From Phycisphaerales bacterium (GTDB lineage Bacteria; Planctomycetota; Phycisphaerae; Phycisphaerales; UBA1924), in assembly GCA_013360695.1 (NCBI GenBank), contig JABWBC010000022.1, positions 1-35,634 on the forward strand: a DNA stretch of 35,634 bases, given 5' to 3'. The position numbers and the translations under genes are program-made. The notes beneath the pieces are model-generated. The model had not been told where the DNA came from. It searched no databases and was given only the letters and a program-made list of their open reading frames with translations. Positions 1-8,256 of this stretch are shown here, in pieces; position 1 is the stretch's first letter; every line of letters begins with the position of its first letter.

Positions 1-1504
1 AATCGGCCTGGGCCGGCGCGGCCTTGGGCGCGTACGCCTTGCCGCCCGTGTGGCCAACGCGCGCCTTGGGCTTGTGCGGCGCGGCGTGTGGATGGTGGGG
101 CTTTGCGGGGCGGTGATTGTGCGGGGGCGGCGTGGTCTGGGCGGGCATGGAGTCGGGCGTCGGACGCGACTGAGTGTGCGTCGGCTTGGACGCGAGGTGG
201 GGCTTGGAAGGGCGACGATCGCGAGTGCTGCGGGAATCGCGCCGGTAGTCGAGGTTCATCTCGCGGAGCATGTCGCGATCGGTGGCGTTGGGGTGTTCGG
301 GTCGAGAGTCTGCGCTGGGCGCGAAGTTGGCGGGGAAGTCGCTGGTCTTGATGGGCTTGCCGGTGGTGCGCTCGATGGCGCGGAGGAGACGGCGTTCGGC
401 GGGATCGCAGAAGGCGACCGCGATGCCGGTCGCGCCGGCGCGCCCGGTGCGTCCGATGCGATGCACGTAGGCCTCGGGCTCCATGGGCAGGTCGAAGTTG
501 AAGACGTGCGTGATGCCGTCGACGTCCAGGCCGCGAGCTGCCACGTCGGTCGCGACGAGGACGCGATGTCGGCCCGAGCGGAAGCTATCAAGGCTGCGCT
601 GGCGCTGGCTCTGGTTCTTGTTGCCGTGGATGGCGACGGCGTCGACGCCCGCCTGCGCGAGCTTTTTACAGACGCGGTCCGCGCCGTGCTTGGTGCGGGT
701 GAAGACCACGGCGCGGCGGACGGCGGAGTCGGAGACGAGGTTTTCCAGGAGCGACTGCTTCTGGAATTGGCCGATGTAGTAGACGGACTGCTCGATCATG
801 GGGGCCGCGGATGCGACGGGCGTGACCGCGACGCGGGTGGGGTTTCGGAGCAGGCTGGCGGCGAGCTTTTCGATCTCGCGCGGCATGGTGGCGCTGAAGA
901 GCAGGGTCTGGCGCTCGCCTTTGATGTGGCCGGCGATCTGGCGGATGGGGTTGATGAAGCCCATGTCGAGCATGCGATCGGCCTCGTCGAGCACGAAGGT
1001 CGTGATGCCGCTGTAGTCGATGAGGCCCTGCTCGGTGAGGTCGATGAGTCGGCCGGGCGTGGCGACGATGACGTCGACGCCGCGCTGGAGCGAGCGCTCC
1101 TGCATTCGTTGGCTGACGCCGCCGTAGATCACGGCGCCGGAGAGGCGGGTGTGTTTGCCGTAGGTCTTGAAGCTGTCGGCGATCTGCGTGGCGAGCTCGC
1201 GGGTTGGGGAAAGGACGAGTACTCGCGCCTTCTTGATGTGCGAGGTGGCCATCGGCGCGGGCGATTCGAGCAGGCGATGGATGATGGGCAGCGCGAACGC
1301 GGCGGTTTTGCCTGTGCCGGTCTGGGCGCAGCCGAGCACGTCGCGTCCGGCGAGCACGAGCGGGATCGCCTGGGCCTGGATCGGCGTCGGGGTCGAATAA
1401 CCCTCGTCGGCGAGCGCCCGCATGATGGGCTCGGCGAGTTTGAGGGCGGCGAACGTTGTGATGGAGGGGGAAGAGGACGGTGCGGACGAGGACGGAATCT
1501 GCAT
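1..1504 (-). CDS. DEAD-box ATP-dependent RNA helicase (RhlE-like), 3' end outside window
   Basis: ATP-driven RNA helicase, expected in the cytoplasm in RNA remodelling, ribosome assembly or decay. The frame stays open from the ATG at 1504 to the left edge (501 codons), so the C-terminus is missing. Motifs appear in order: Q motif PTPIQ (39-43), Walker A QTGTGKT (61-67), PTRELA (100-105), TPGR (149-152), DEAD (173-176), SAT (204-206), then ARGLDVDG and HRIGRTGRAG in the second RecA domain. After about residue 400 the chain becomes a basic Pro/His/Lys/Ala-rich tail, as in RhlE/DeaD-type proteins where such tails bind RNA. The start is the first in-frame ATG before the Ser/Pro-rich N-terminus; a GGGAAGG run lies upstream but at long spacing. 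The helicase family is certain; which paralogue it is cannot be told without the C-terminus. Confidence 0.95.
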   Translation of the reverse strand, partial: MQIPSSSAPSSSPSITTFAALKLAEPIMRALADEGYSTPTPIQAQAIPLVLAGRDVLGCAQTGTGKTAAFALPIIHRLLESPAPMATSHIKKARVLVLSPTRELATQIADSFKTYGKHTRLSGAVIYGGVSQRMQERSLQRGVDVIVATPGRLIDLTEQGLIDYSGITTFVLDEADRMLDMGFINPIRQIAGHIKGERQTLLFSATMPREIEKLAASLLRNPTRVAVTPVASAAPMIEQSVYYIGQFQKQSLLENLVSDSAVRRAVVFTRTKHGADRVCKKLAQAGVDAVAIHGNKNQSQRQRSLDSFRSGRHRVLVATDVAARGLDVDGITHVFNFDLPMEPEAYVHRIGRTGRAGATGIAVAFCDPAERRLLRAIERTTGKPIKTSDFPANFAPSADSRPEHPNATDRDMLREMNLDYRRDSRSTRDRRPSKPHLASKPTHTQSRPTPDSMPAQTTPPPHNHRPAKPHHPHAAPHKPKARVGHTGGKAYAPKAAPAQAD

Positions 1505-1895
1505 AGACAAAGCGTGAACCTTCCCGGCCGACGCGAAGACCGCGGCGGGCCGAAGTATGGGACGAACCTCGCGATTTTGGTGCTGGATCCCGATCGCCTT
1601 CGTGGCGGGTTCGGGGCCAGATGCGAGAGCCGGCCGTGCGACAGACGCTCTTCCCGCAACGTGCGGGCGGCGTTCTTGCCGCGAAGCTCCATTTATGGAT
1701 CGGTCGGGCGTCAATACACGCGTGAACGATCCGGGGCCCCCGGCAATGCAGGAGTATAGGCAACGAGTTGGAAGGACATCGACGAGCATCAATACGTCGT
1801 GTTCCTGGGCGAGAGAGAGGCTTGCATGAGGCCCACGAGTCCTCGTTTTTTTTCCCTCCGCGTGCGTGAGTTGCGAGGGAGAGCGTCGCTTGTTC
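1505..1895. other. Divergent intergenic region, no gene seen
   Basis: Gap between the helicase start and the exported-protein gene at 1969, read divergently. It must hold the promoters of both, but no convincing -35/-10 pair was found. A run of eight T at about 1847-1854 follows only a 4-5 bp stem and is not a credible terminator. No reading frame here has a ribosome binding site or a recognisable product. Confidence 0.5.
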
Positions 1896-1919
1896 GGTGC
1901 GGACATGTCGTCCGGCACC
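1896..1919 (+). promoter_or_regulatory. Hairpin in the 5' region of the exported-protein gene
   Basis: GGTGCGGAC and GTCC-G-GCACC form nine base pairs around a five-base loop, with one bulged G. The structure ends 49 bases before the ATG at 1969, so it would sit in the leader if transcription starts upstream. It could stabilise the mRNA or be an operator; no downstream T-run is present, so a terminator is unlikely. Confidence 0.35.
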
Positions 1920-1968
1920 GCACACGAAACGCGATCCACCGCACGAACACACGAAGGAGCAGAAGACC

Positions 1969-2601
1969 ATGACCCGTTCCACCCTGATCGTCGGCCTTGC
2001 TTGCCTCACCCTTGCCGCCGCCGCCGGCGCGGCCAACATCCCGGGCCTGTACCCGACCGGGTCGAACGGCTCTGGCGGCACGCTGGGCGACGGCGCTTCG
2101 GACCTGTTCTATTCGGTTCTTTCCAGCAACAACACCTTCTACAACAGCAACCCGCAGGGCACCGTCATCAACCAGGCCAACATCCCGTGGGTCTGGTTCC
2201 CAAACACCAGTTCGGCCCGGTGGATCTATGACAATGCCACCGGCAACGTGAACGCCGGAGCGACGGTCACCTTCCGCCTCACGTTCAACCTCACGGGCTA
2301 CAACCCGAGCACCGCGGTGCTGTTCGGCGCGTCGGCGGCGGACGACTCGGGGCAGGTCTTCCTCAACGGCAATCTGATCGCCAACTGCGGCGGGTACAAC
2401 GCGCCGGCGCCCTTCTTTGCGAACACCGGCTTCCTTCCGACGATCAATACGCTGGACTTCGTGGTGCAGGACCTCGGCGGCGCGATCTCGGGCCTGATCG
2501 TGCCGGACATCGGCGGGCACGTCGACAAGATCCCCACGCCGGGCGCGGCGGCCCTGCTCGGCCTTGGCGGGCTGGTCGTGGCCCGTCGTCGCCGGGCCTG
2601 A
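1969..2601 (+). CDS. Exported protein with PEP-CTERM-like sorting tail
   Basis: 210-residue secreted or surface protein of unknown ligand. An N-terminal signal peptide (MTRSTLIVGLACLTLAAAA, cleavage near AGA/AN around 20-22) is followed by an Asn/Gly/Ser/Thr-rich body that looks like a beta-sandwich; the segment around GQVFLNGNLIA resembles the strand-turn-strand of carbohydrate-binding or PA14-like domains, but no catalytic motif is visible. The C-terminus is PTPGAAALLGLGGL followed by VVARRRRA: a Pro-Gly motif, hydrophobic stretch and Arg cluster, the arrangement of PEP-CTERM-type sorting signals abundant in Phycisphaerae. The ATG at 1969 is chosen because AAGGAG lies 10 bases upstream and the signal peptide begins there; an upstream in-frame ATG at 1897 would put a polar stretch before the signal. 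A hairpin terminator follows, so it is probably monocistronic. Confidence 0.8.
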   Translation: MTRSTLIVGLACLTLAAAAGAANIPGLYPTGSNGSGGTLGDGASDLFYSVLSSNNTFYNSNPQGTVINQANIPWVWFPNTSSARWIYDNATGNVNAGATVTFRLTFNLTGYNPSTAVLFGASAADDSGQVFLNGNLIANCGGYNAPAPFFANTGFLPTINTLDFVVQDLGGAISGLIVPDIGGHVDKIPTPGAAALLGLGGLVVARRRRA

Positions 2602-2678
2602 GGCACGCGGCTCTCTGGTTCGAGTCTCTCCCGGTCGGCCACTCTCTCCGATCGGAATCTCTCTGAATCTCTCCGATG

Positions 2679-2703
2679 ACAACCCCGGCGGAAACGGGGT
2701 TGT
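2679..2703 (+). terminator. Hairpin terminator after the exported-protein gene
   Basis: ACAACCCCG (2679-2687) and CGGGGTTGT (2695-2703) form a perfect nine-base-pair stem with a GCGGAAA loop, 77 bases after the stop at 2601. The following bases are T/G-rich (TGTCGTTGT) rather than a pure T-run. It separates this gene from the transporter pair at 2836. Confidence 0.65.
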
Positions 2704-2835
2704 TGTCGTTGTGGCGGCGGGCCCGGCGCGACGGAGGTCGTGGGTCCCGATGTCGGAGATTCAAGGGAACCCGGCGGTGAAACGCCGCCTCCAAGATGGA
2801 GTCCGGCGCGTGGTGCGCTGGCGAAGGAGCGACTC

Positions 2836-3414
2836 ATGGCGAATGCGCTGAAGAGCCCACGCTGGTCACCCTATGTCGTGGGGATCGGGATCGGTGTGCT
2901 CAGTTGGGCGACGTTTTACTTCATGGGAAAGGCGCTTGGGACCAGCACGTCGTTTGTCGGGGCGGCGGAGGCGGGACTTTGCACCATCGCGTCGGAGCAT
3001 GTGGAGCAGAACGCGTATTTCCTCAAGGAGTACGGCTCCAAGGCCGCGGACGGCGCCAAGGCGTTCAAGCCGATCTTCGACTGGCAGATGGCGTTGGACG
3101 TGGCGCTGGTGATCGGCGCGATGCTGGCGGCGTGGCTTGGGGGATCGCTGAAGGGCGAGAGCGTGCCGTCGCTGTGGCGGGAGCGGTTTGGTCCATCGGT
3201 GGCCAAGCGGTATGCCGCGGCGTTTGTGGGCGGGGCGATCCTGCTCTTCGGAGCGCGCATGGCGGGCGGTTGCACGAGCGGGCATGGCATTTCGGGCGGG
3301 CTGCAACTGGCGGTATCGAGCTGGGTGTTCTTCGGCGCGATGTTCGCCAGCGGAGTGGGGACGGCGTTGCTGCTGTTCGGTCGGGGCGGACGCGGGGAGG
3401 TGTCGAATGCTTAG
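2836..3414 (+). CDS. YeeE/YedE family transporter, first half-protein
   Basis: 192-residue inner-membrane protein of the Sulf_transp (DUF395, YeeE/YedE) family. Members include the thiosulfate importer TsuA; half-size pairs like this one are called PmpA/PmpB in Serratia. About four membrane segments are visible (around 12-33, 86-103, 126-143, 160-183). The signature GGCTSGHGISG places Cys146 in the family's conserved re-entrant motif, where TsuA uses cysteines to relay thiosulfate. An insertion of soluble character lies at 50-82. The ATG at 2836 is preceded by AAGGAG with a six-base gap; earlier in-frame starts lack one. The stop overlaps the start of the second half by eight bases. The transported species (thiosulfate, sulfide or another sulfur form) is inferred from the family only; no sulfur enzyme gene adjoins. 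Confidence 0.88.
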   Translation: MANALKSPRWSPYVVGIGIGVLSWATFYFMGKALGTSTSFVGAAEAGLCTIASEHVEQNAYFLKEYGSKAADGAKAFKPIFDWQMALDVALVIGAMLAAWLGGSLKGESVPSLWRERFGPSVAKRYAAAFVGGAILLFGARMAGGCTSGHGISGGLQLAVSSWVFFGAMFASGVGTALLLFGRGGRGEVSNA

Positions 3415-3979
3415 TCCGTTCTTTGCCGATCCAAAGACGCTGGCGATGGGCGCGGCGACGGGGCTCGTCTTCGGGTTTCTGCTCCAGAAGGGCGGCGTCA
3501 CGCGCTACAACGTGATCGTCAACCAGTTCCGCTTCAAGGATTTCACGGTCCTCAAGACGATGCTGACGGCGATCGTGGTGGGCTCGATCGGCATCTACGC
3601 CATGCTGCAAATGGGGCTCATCAAGGGGCTTTCGGTCAAGCCCGCGGAACTCGCGATGAACGCCGGCGGCGGGCTCATCTTCGGCGTGGGCATGGTGCTG
3701 CTTGGCTACTGCCCGGGCACGGCGCTGGCCGCGATCGGGCAGGGCTCGCGCGACGCGATCGTCGGGGTGCTGGGCGCGCTGATCGGAGCGGCGGTGTACG
3801 CCGAGGCCTATCCCGCGATCGCGCGATCGATTGAACCAATCGCCAAGTACGGCAAGATCACGTTCCCGGAGGTCATGGGTGTTTCTCCTTGGGTCGTGAT
3901 CGGCGGGCTTGCGGCGATCGCGGTGGTCGTGTTCGTGCTCGTCGGGAAGCGCGAGGGCAAGGCGGCCCTGGCGGCGTGA
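3407..3979 (+). CDS. YeeE/YedE family transporter, second half-protein (DUF6691-like)
   Basis: 190-residue partner of the preceding membrane protein. It begins at an ATG eight bases inside the upstream gene, so translation is probably coupled and the two halves made in equal amounts. Membrane segments lie around 13-27, 49-66, 86-101, 113-130 and 159-177. The family motif appears as GYCPGT with Cys102, matching GCTSGHG of the first half, so the two proteins together would carry the paired Cys motifs that single-chain TsuA has internally. No signal peptide or soluble domain is present. The short gap to the convergent kinase gene (17 bases) leaves no room for an obvious terminator. The role as one subunit of a two-part sulfur importer is inference from family and arrangement. 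Confidence 0.87.
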   Translation: MLSPFFADPKTLAMGAATGLVFGFLLQKGGVTRYNVIVNQFRFKDFTVLKTMLTAIVVGSIGIYAMLQMGLIKGLSVKPAELAMNAGGGLIFGVGMVLLGYCPGTALAAIGQGSRDAIVGVLGALIGAAVYAEAYPAIARSIEPIAKYGKITFPEVMGVSPWVVIGGLAAIAVVVFVLVGKREGKAALAA

Positions 3980-3996
3980 TCTCCGTTGGGGGGCGG

Positions 3997-6900
3997 TTAT
4001 CTGGCGGGCGGCGACGGCGGGCGCTTGCCTCGTGAGAGAAGCAGCGTGCGCTGTTCGAGCGCGTCCGATTCGTTGAATTGATCGCCCAGCGATGCGCGGT
4101 GGAGGCGGAGCTGGCCGAGCATGTTGCCGCCAATGTGCCGGTTGAAGTGGCGCAGGTCCCAGATGACGGTAGTGCCGACAGAATTGGTGGCGGCGAGGCG
4201 GCGACCGGCCTTGTCGAAGTCCATGGCCCAGGCTTCCCAGCCGTCGAGGGCGTCGAGGGTGAGCACGGGGGTGTTCTGCGGGAGGGAGATGTCCCAGAGC
4301 ATGATTCGGCCGTCGGCGCCGGCCGAGGCGAGGATGTCGGGCTCGCGCGGTCGGAAGGCGATGGCGGTGACCAGGCCGCGATGCCCTTCGAGGCGACGGA
4401 TGAGTTTCCCGGTGGCGACGTCCCAGACGTAGATCGCGCGGTTCCAGTTGCCGCTGAGGACTTTGGTGCCGTCGGCGGTGAAGCGGATGGTCCAGGGGCA
4501 TGAGCTGTTGGGTGTTTCGCACTCGCGGACGAGTTTGCCGGTGGCGGCGTCGTAGAGACAGACAAGATTTCGGCGCGTGGAGGTGGCGATGAGCGATCCG
4601 TCGGGGCTGTAGGCGGCGGCGAGGGGCTCGAAACGATCGGAGGGGATGCTGAAGGCGACCTTGCCGCTCGGGAAATCGACGACCTTGAAGGTGTAGTCGA
4701 TCGCGGAAAGGACGATGCGCGAGCCGTCGGGCGAGAAGCCGATTCCGTCGTTGGTGACCATGTGAAAGCGGGGGAACTCGGCGATGGTGCGGCGGCGTTC
4801 GAGGTCGAGGAAGAGGAGCCAGCCGTCGGCGGAGGCGGCGGCGGCGAGGGGCGCGGTTGGTGAGATGGAGATGGAACGGATGCGGCGCGGGGCGCGGCCG
4901 AGGGTGGAGATCACGTTGCCCTCGGGGTCCGAGAGCAAGCGCACGCCGCCGTCCTGGTCGCCGGAGATGAGCTTGGAGTCGGGCAGAAAGCGAGCGAGGG
5001 TTCGCGCCCTGTCAGCGACCTCGATGCGGGAGCGGCCGGACAACGGGTCGAGGTCCCAGGCGCGGAGCACCATGGCGAGGTTGGTCCAGGCGGTGCTTCC
5101 GTCGGGGGAGATCTGGAGATCCCGGGCGCCTGCGGAGAGGGAATACTCGGCCTCGATGCGGCGTGTCTCGACATCCCAGACCTGAAGGTACCACCAGCCG
5201 ATGGTGAGGAATCGCTTCCCGTCGGAGGTGAAACGACCGTCGTTGACCGTGCCGTTGGGCGCGTCGAGGGTGGCGAGCAGCGCGCCGGTCTTGGGGTCGT
5301 AGAAGCGGCTGAGGCGGGCCAGGCCCGAAACGCCCAGGATGGACCCGTCGCGGTTGAAATCGAGGCGTGGGCTGGGCTCGTCTGGAACCGGAAATTCGCG
5401 GAGAGTCTCCAAGGTGTCGGCCGAGACGATGCGGACGCGCTGGTCGCCCGAGCCGATGGCGAACTCGCGAGCCACGGGGTTGGCGGCGATGCCGCGGATG
5501 CGGACGACGCGCACCGCGTTGGTGGGCGGGAGCGAGGCGATGGGCTTCTTGCCTTCGGGCGATTCCATGGCGCCGGCGCGCGAATCGAAGAGCAGGAGCG
5601 AGCCGTCGGCGCAGGAGGTGAGCAAGCGGTCGCCGTCGCGGTTGAACACCATATCGGTGAAGGCGCTTCCCTCGGCGCGAAGCACGATGGGTGCCTCGGC
5701 GCCCGCGGGGTGTGTGATCCAAAGGCGTCCCTTGTTGTCGCCGAGCGCCAGGCGTCCGTCGGGATGAAAGGCAAGCGCTTGCGTTACGCCGCCGGCGCCC
5801 TTGATCTCCGCGATGCGTTCGAGGGTTGAGGTGTCCCAGACAGTGGCGGCGGGCTCGCTCCCGCTGGCGGCGAGGAATTGGCCGCCGGGGTGCAGGGCGC
5901 TGCGGACGATGGTGCCGGTCTCGGGCTCGATCGTCGCCAGGCAGCGGGCGTTGGAGTACAGCTCCCACAGGGCGTAGAAGGTCTGGCGCGAATCCAGCGA
6001 GCGCAGATGCTCGGGCCAGAGGAGGGCTTCGGCGCCGGCGAGATTTCCTGAGACGCCGAGCAGGCGGCCTCGTTCGATGTTGCTGTAGGCGAGCTGGGTG
6101 CGGAGGCCGGCGGCGGCGTTGTCGGCGCGGTCCTTCTCGCGTGTGGCGACGGCGAGGGCGTCCTGGGCCGATTTCTTGGCGAATGACTCGGATTCCGCGA
6201 GGATGGCGTTCTCCCGGGCCTGGTTGTTCGCGTAGAGCGCAAATCCGATGAGCGCGAAGAGAAACATGATGGCGGCGGCCACCGCGCCCCGGTAGCGGTT
6301 GAGCTGGGTGCGCAGGACATAGAGCGCGGAATCCTGGCGTGCGGCGATGGGCCGGCCTTCGAGATAGGCGCGGAGGTCGGCGGCCAGCTCCGCGGCGCTC
6401 TGGTAGCGTCGATCCTTCTCCTTGGAGAGCGACTTGCCGACAATGGTCTCGACGTCGCCGCGCAGCGTGCGGTCGATGGTGCTGAGGCGGAGGGGGGCCT
6501 CGTCCCGGATCACACGGGCGGCGTCGGGGAGGGACCGCCCGCGGAACTCGTGCGGGAGCCGGGCGGTAAGGAGTTCATAGAGCACGACGCCCATGGAGTA
6601 GACGTCGGAGCGGGTGTCGATGTCGTTTGTGTCGCCCGCGATCTGCTCGGGGCTCATGTAGGGAAGCGTGCCGATGATCTGGCCGACGCTGGTCTGCATG
6701 GTGGTGACGCCGACATCGCGGTCGGTGGTGCGGGCCACGCCGAAATCGAGGATCTTGGTCTGGCCCGTGTCGTCCGCGAGGATGTTCGCGGGCTTCAGGT
6801 CTCGATGGATCACGCCGCACATGTGGGCGTGGTGGAGCGCGTCGCACACCTGGGCGGCCAGGGCGAGGCGCTCGCGGGTGCCGAGCTTTCGCTCCTCGGC

Positions 6901-7467
6901 GTGTTTGGTGATCGCCTTGCCGCGGACCAGTTCCATCGCGATGTAGGGGTGGGGCGTGCCGCTCTGCGGGTCCTTGAAGGTGCCGGCCTCGTAGACCTGG
7001 GCGATGCCGGGGTGCTGGAGCTTGCCGAGCAGTTCGGCCTCGAACTCGAAGCGGCGCACGAGACGATCGGAGCCGACGCCGCGACGCATGACCTTGAGGG
7101 CGACGGTTCGGCGCGGGCGCTCCTGTTCGGCGAGGTAGACCACGCCCATGCCGCCTTGGCCCAGCACGCCCTGCACCGTGTAGTTGCCCAGGCGACGGTC
7201 GGGGGGGAGCAGGAGTTCGTCGCCCTTGAGCGCGGTGGCGCCGATCTGGGTGAGCAGGCTGAGTCCCGGGGCGGCCTTGGAATCCATGAACGACGAGCCG
7301 CCGGGCTGGTCGATCTCGCCCTGGTATTCGAGGAGCGAGAGGACTTCGCGGCGGAGGTCAGTATCGCCGGCGCAGCAGGTAACGACGTGCGCGAGGCGAT
7401 CGCCCGCGGGCAACTCGAGGGCGGCCAGGAAGATTTCTTCGACGCGAGCCTGCCGCTCCGGGGTCAC
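3997..7467 (-). CDS. Membrane-anchored Ser/Thr protein kinase with C-terminal WD40 propeller
   Basis: 1156-residue Hanks-type kinase. Residues 1-95 form the helical N-terminus typical of kinases encoded beside ECF sigma factors (motifs AALELPAGDR and CAGDTDLRREV). The kinase domain spans about 97-370: glycine loop GQGGMGVVY (103-111), VALK with Lys125, HRDLKPAN (221-228), DFG (241-243), and GTLPYMSPEQ. A single membrane segment follows at about 395-412, then a coiled linker and roughly 13 WD40-like repeats to the C-terminus (many FSPDG and VWD elements), enough for two seven-bladed propellers outside the membrane. The start is a GTG at 7467 overlapping the sigma-factor TGA as GTGA; an upstream in-frame start would lie inside the sigma gene. 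All catalytic residues are present, so it should be active. The likely role is to sense an envelope signal and control the coupled sigma factor. Confidence 0.93.
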   Translation of the reverse strand: MTPERQARVEEIFLAALELPAGDRLAHVVTCCAGDTDLRREVLSLLEYQGEIDQPGGSSFMDSKAAPGLSLLTQIGATALKGDELLLPPDRRLGNYTVQGVLGQGGMGVVYLAEQERPRRTVALKVMRRGVGSDRLVRRFEFEAELLGKLQHPGIAQVYEAGTFKDPQSGTPHPYIAMELVRGKAITKHAEERKLGTRERLALAAQVCDALHHAHMCGVIHRDLKPANILADDTGQTKILDFGVARTTDRDVGVTTMQTSVGQIIGTLPYMSPEQIAGDTNDIDTRSDVYSMGVVLYELLTARLPHEFRGRSLPDAARVIRDEAPLRLSTIDRTLRGDVETIVGKSLSKEKDRRYQSAAELAADLRAYLEGRPIAARQDSALYVLRTQLNRYRGAVAAAIMFLFALIGFALYANNQARENAILAESESFAKKSAQDALAVATREKDRADNAAAGLRTQLAYSNIERGRLLGVSGNLAGAEALLWPEHLRSLDSRQTFYALWELYSNARCLATIEPETGTIVRSALHPGGQFLAASGSEPAATVWDTSTLERIAEIKGAGGVTQALAFHPDGRLALGDNKGRLWITHPAGAEAPIVLRAEGSAFTDMVFNRDGDRLLTSCADGSLLLFDSRAGAMESPEGKKPIASLPPTNAVRVVRIRGIAANPVAREFAIGSGDQRVRIVSADTLETLREFPVPDEPSPRLDFNRDGSILGVSGLARLSRFYDPKTGALLATLDAPNGTVNDGRFTSDGKRFLTIGWWYLQVWDVETRRIEAEYSLSAGARDLQISPDGSTAWTNLAMVLRAWDLDPLSGRSRIEVADRARTLARFLPDSKLISGDQDGGVRLLSDPEGNVISTLGRAPRRIRSISISPTAPLAAAASADGWLLFLDLERRRTIAEFPRFHMVTNDGIGFSPDGSRIVLSAIDYTFKVVDFPSGKVAFSIPSDRFEPLAAAYSPDGSLIATSTRRNLVCLYDAATGKLVRECETPNSSCPWTIRFTADGTKVLSGNWNRAIYVWDVATGKLIRRLEGHRGLVTAIAFRPREPDILASAGADGRIMLWDISLPQNTPVLTLDALDGWEAWAMDFDKAGRRLAATNSVGTTVIWDLRHFNRHIGGNMLGQLRLHRASLGDQFNESDALEQRTLLLSRGKRPPSPPAR

Positions 7468-8084
7468 GCGGAGGTTCCCTCCGTGCCGCCGACGCGATCC
7501 TCGGCGATGGAGCGGCGGAGCCATGCGCGGGCGAAGGTCCAATCGTTCTTGACGGTGGCGGGCGAGATTTCCAAGGCCGACGCGGTATCTTCGATGGAGA
7601 GCCCGGCGAAATAGCGGAGCATGACGACGCGGTACTTGCGTTCGTCGGTTTTTTCGAGCTTCTTGAGCGCCTCATCGAGATCGAGGATTTCCTCACCCTC
7701 GGGCTCGACGGCGAGCGCGTCGAGCTCGATCGCGGCGCGTTTGACCTCGCCGCCGTGGCGGACGCGGCCTTTCTGTCGGGCGCGATCGACGAGGATGCGT
7801 CGCATCGCCAGGGCCGCCGCGCCGAAGAAGTGCCCCCGGCTTTGCCAGCGGATTTCACGGCCGCCGGCGGTTTGTCCGAGCAGACGCATGTAGGCTTCGT
7901 GAACGAGCGCGGTCGGCTGGAGGGTGTAGCCGGCGCCGCCGCCCGGCTCGCGGGCCAGACGGGCGGAAGCGAGGCGACGCAGTTCCTCGTACACGAGCGG
8001 GAGCAATTGCTCGCTGGCGTGCTTGTCGCCGGCGACGGCGGCCTCGATCAGCACGGTCACATCGTTTGATGCCAGAGGGTCCAA
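7464..8084 (-). CDS. ECF-type RNA polymerase sigma factor (TIGR02999-like)
   Basis: 206-residue sigma-70 family regulator of the ECF branch often found with Ser/Thr kinases in planctomycetes. Region 2 contains LVYEELRRLA (30-39), TALVHEAYMRLL (58-69) and FFGAAALAMRRILVDRARQ; the region 4 helix-turn-helix is LSIEDTASALEISPATVKND, ending in WTFARAWLR (182-190). An acidic linker (125-145) joins them. The start is uncertain: the TTG at 8084 has GGGAG upstream at a workable distance and gives the family's usual N-terminus, while a longer frame opens at 8153 without a binding site. No anti-sigma gene is present; control is probably by the kinase gene it overlaps by four bases. It should direct polymerase to a small regulon that cannot be read from this window. 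Confidence 0.92.
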   Translation of the reverse strand: MDPLASNDVTVLIEAAVAGDKHASEQLLPLVYEELRRLASARLAREPGGGAGYTLQPTALVHEAYMRLLGQTAGGREIRWQSRGHFFGAAALAMRRILVDRARQKGRVRHGGEVKRAAIELDALAVEPEGEEILDLDEALKKLEKTDERKYRVVMLRYFAGLSIEDTASALEISPATVKNDWTFARAWLRRSIAEDRVGGTEGTSA

Positions 8085-8256
8085 GCCAAGGCTCCCGGGG
8101 GCGCGCCCACATCCGCGTCGCCCGGAGTTTAGCGGGAAAGCCCACGGGCGCAAAGCCCCGACAGGTTGATCGGCCGCGGAGCCGGGTGAGGGACGCGCGA
8201 CAGGATCGGGAAACCCGTGAAGCGATCGGAGGCGGGGCCCGAGAACCGGTCCTGAA

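Noticed and set aside
50..1759. Long plus-strand open frame of 569 codons opposite the helicase
   Set aside because: It is the antisense shadow of a helicase with every family motif; high GC keeps the opposite frame free of stops, and its product is Gly/Asp/Val/Ala-rich with no domain.
1838..1854. ACGAG-TC-CTCGT followed by eight T, like a terminator
   Set aside because: The two-base loop is sterically impossible; opening it leaves a four-bp stem. It also lies between divergent genes, where no terminator is expected.
2610..2641. GGTTCGAGTC followed by CCGGTCGGCCA, resembling a tRNA T-loop and acceptor end
   Set aside because: The flanking bases do not form a T-stem or acceptor stem and no A-box lies 60-70 bases upstream.
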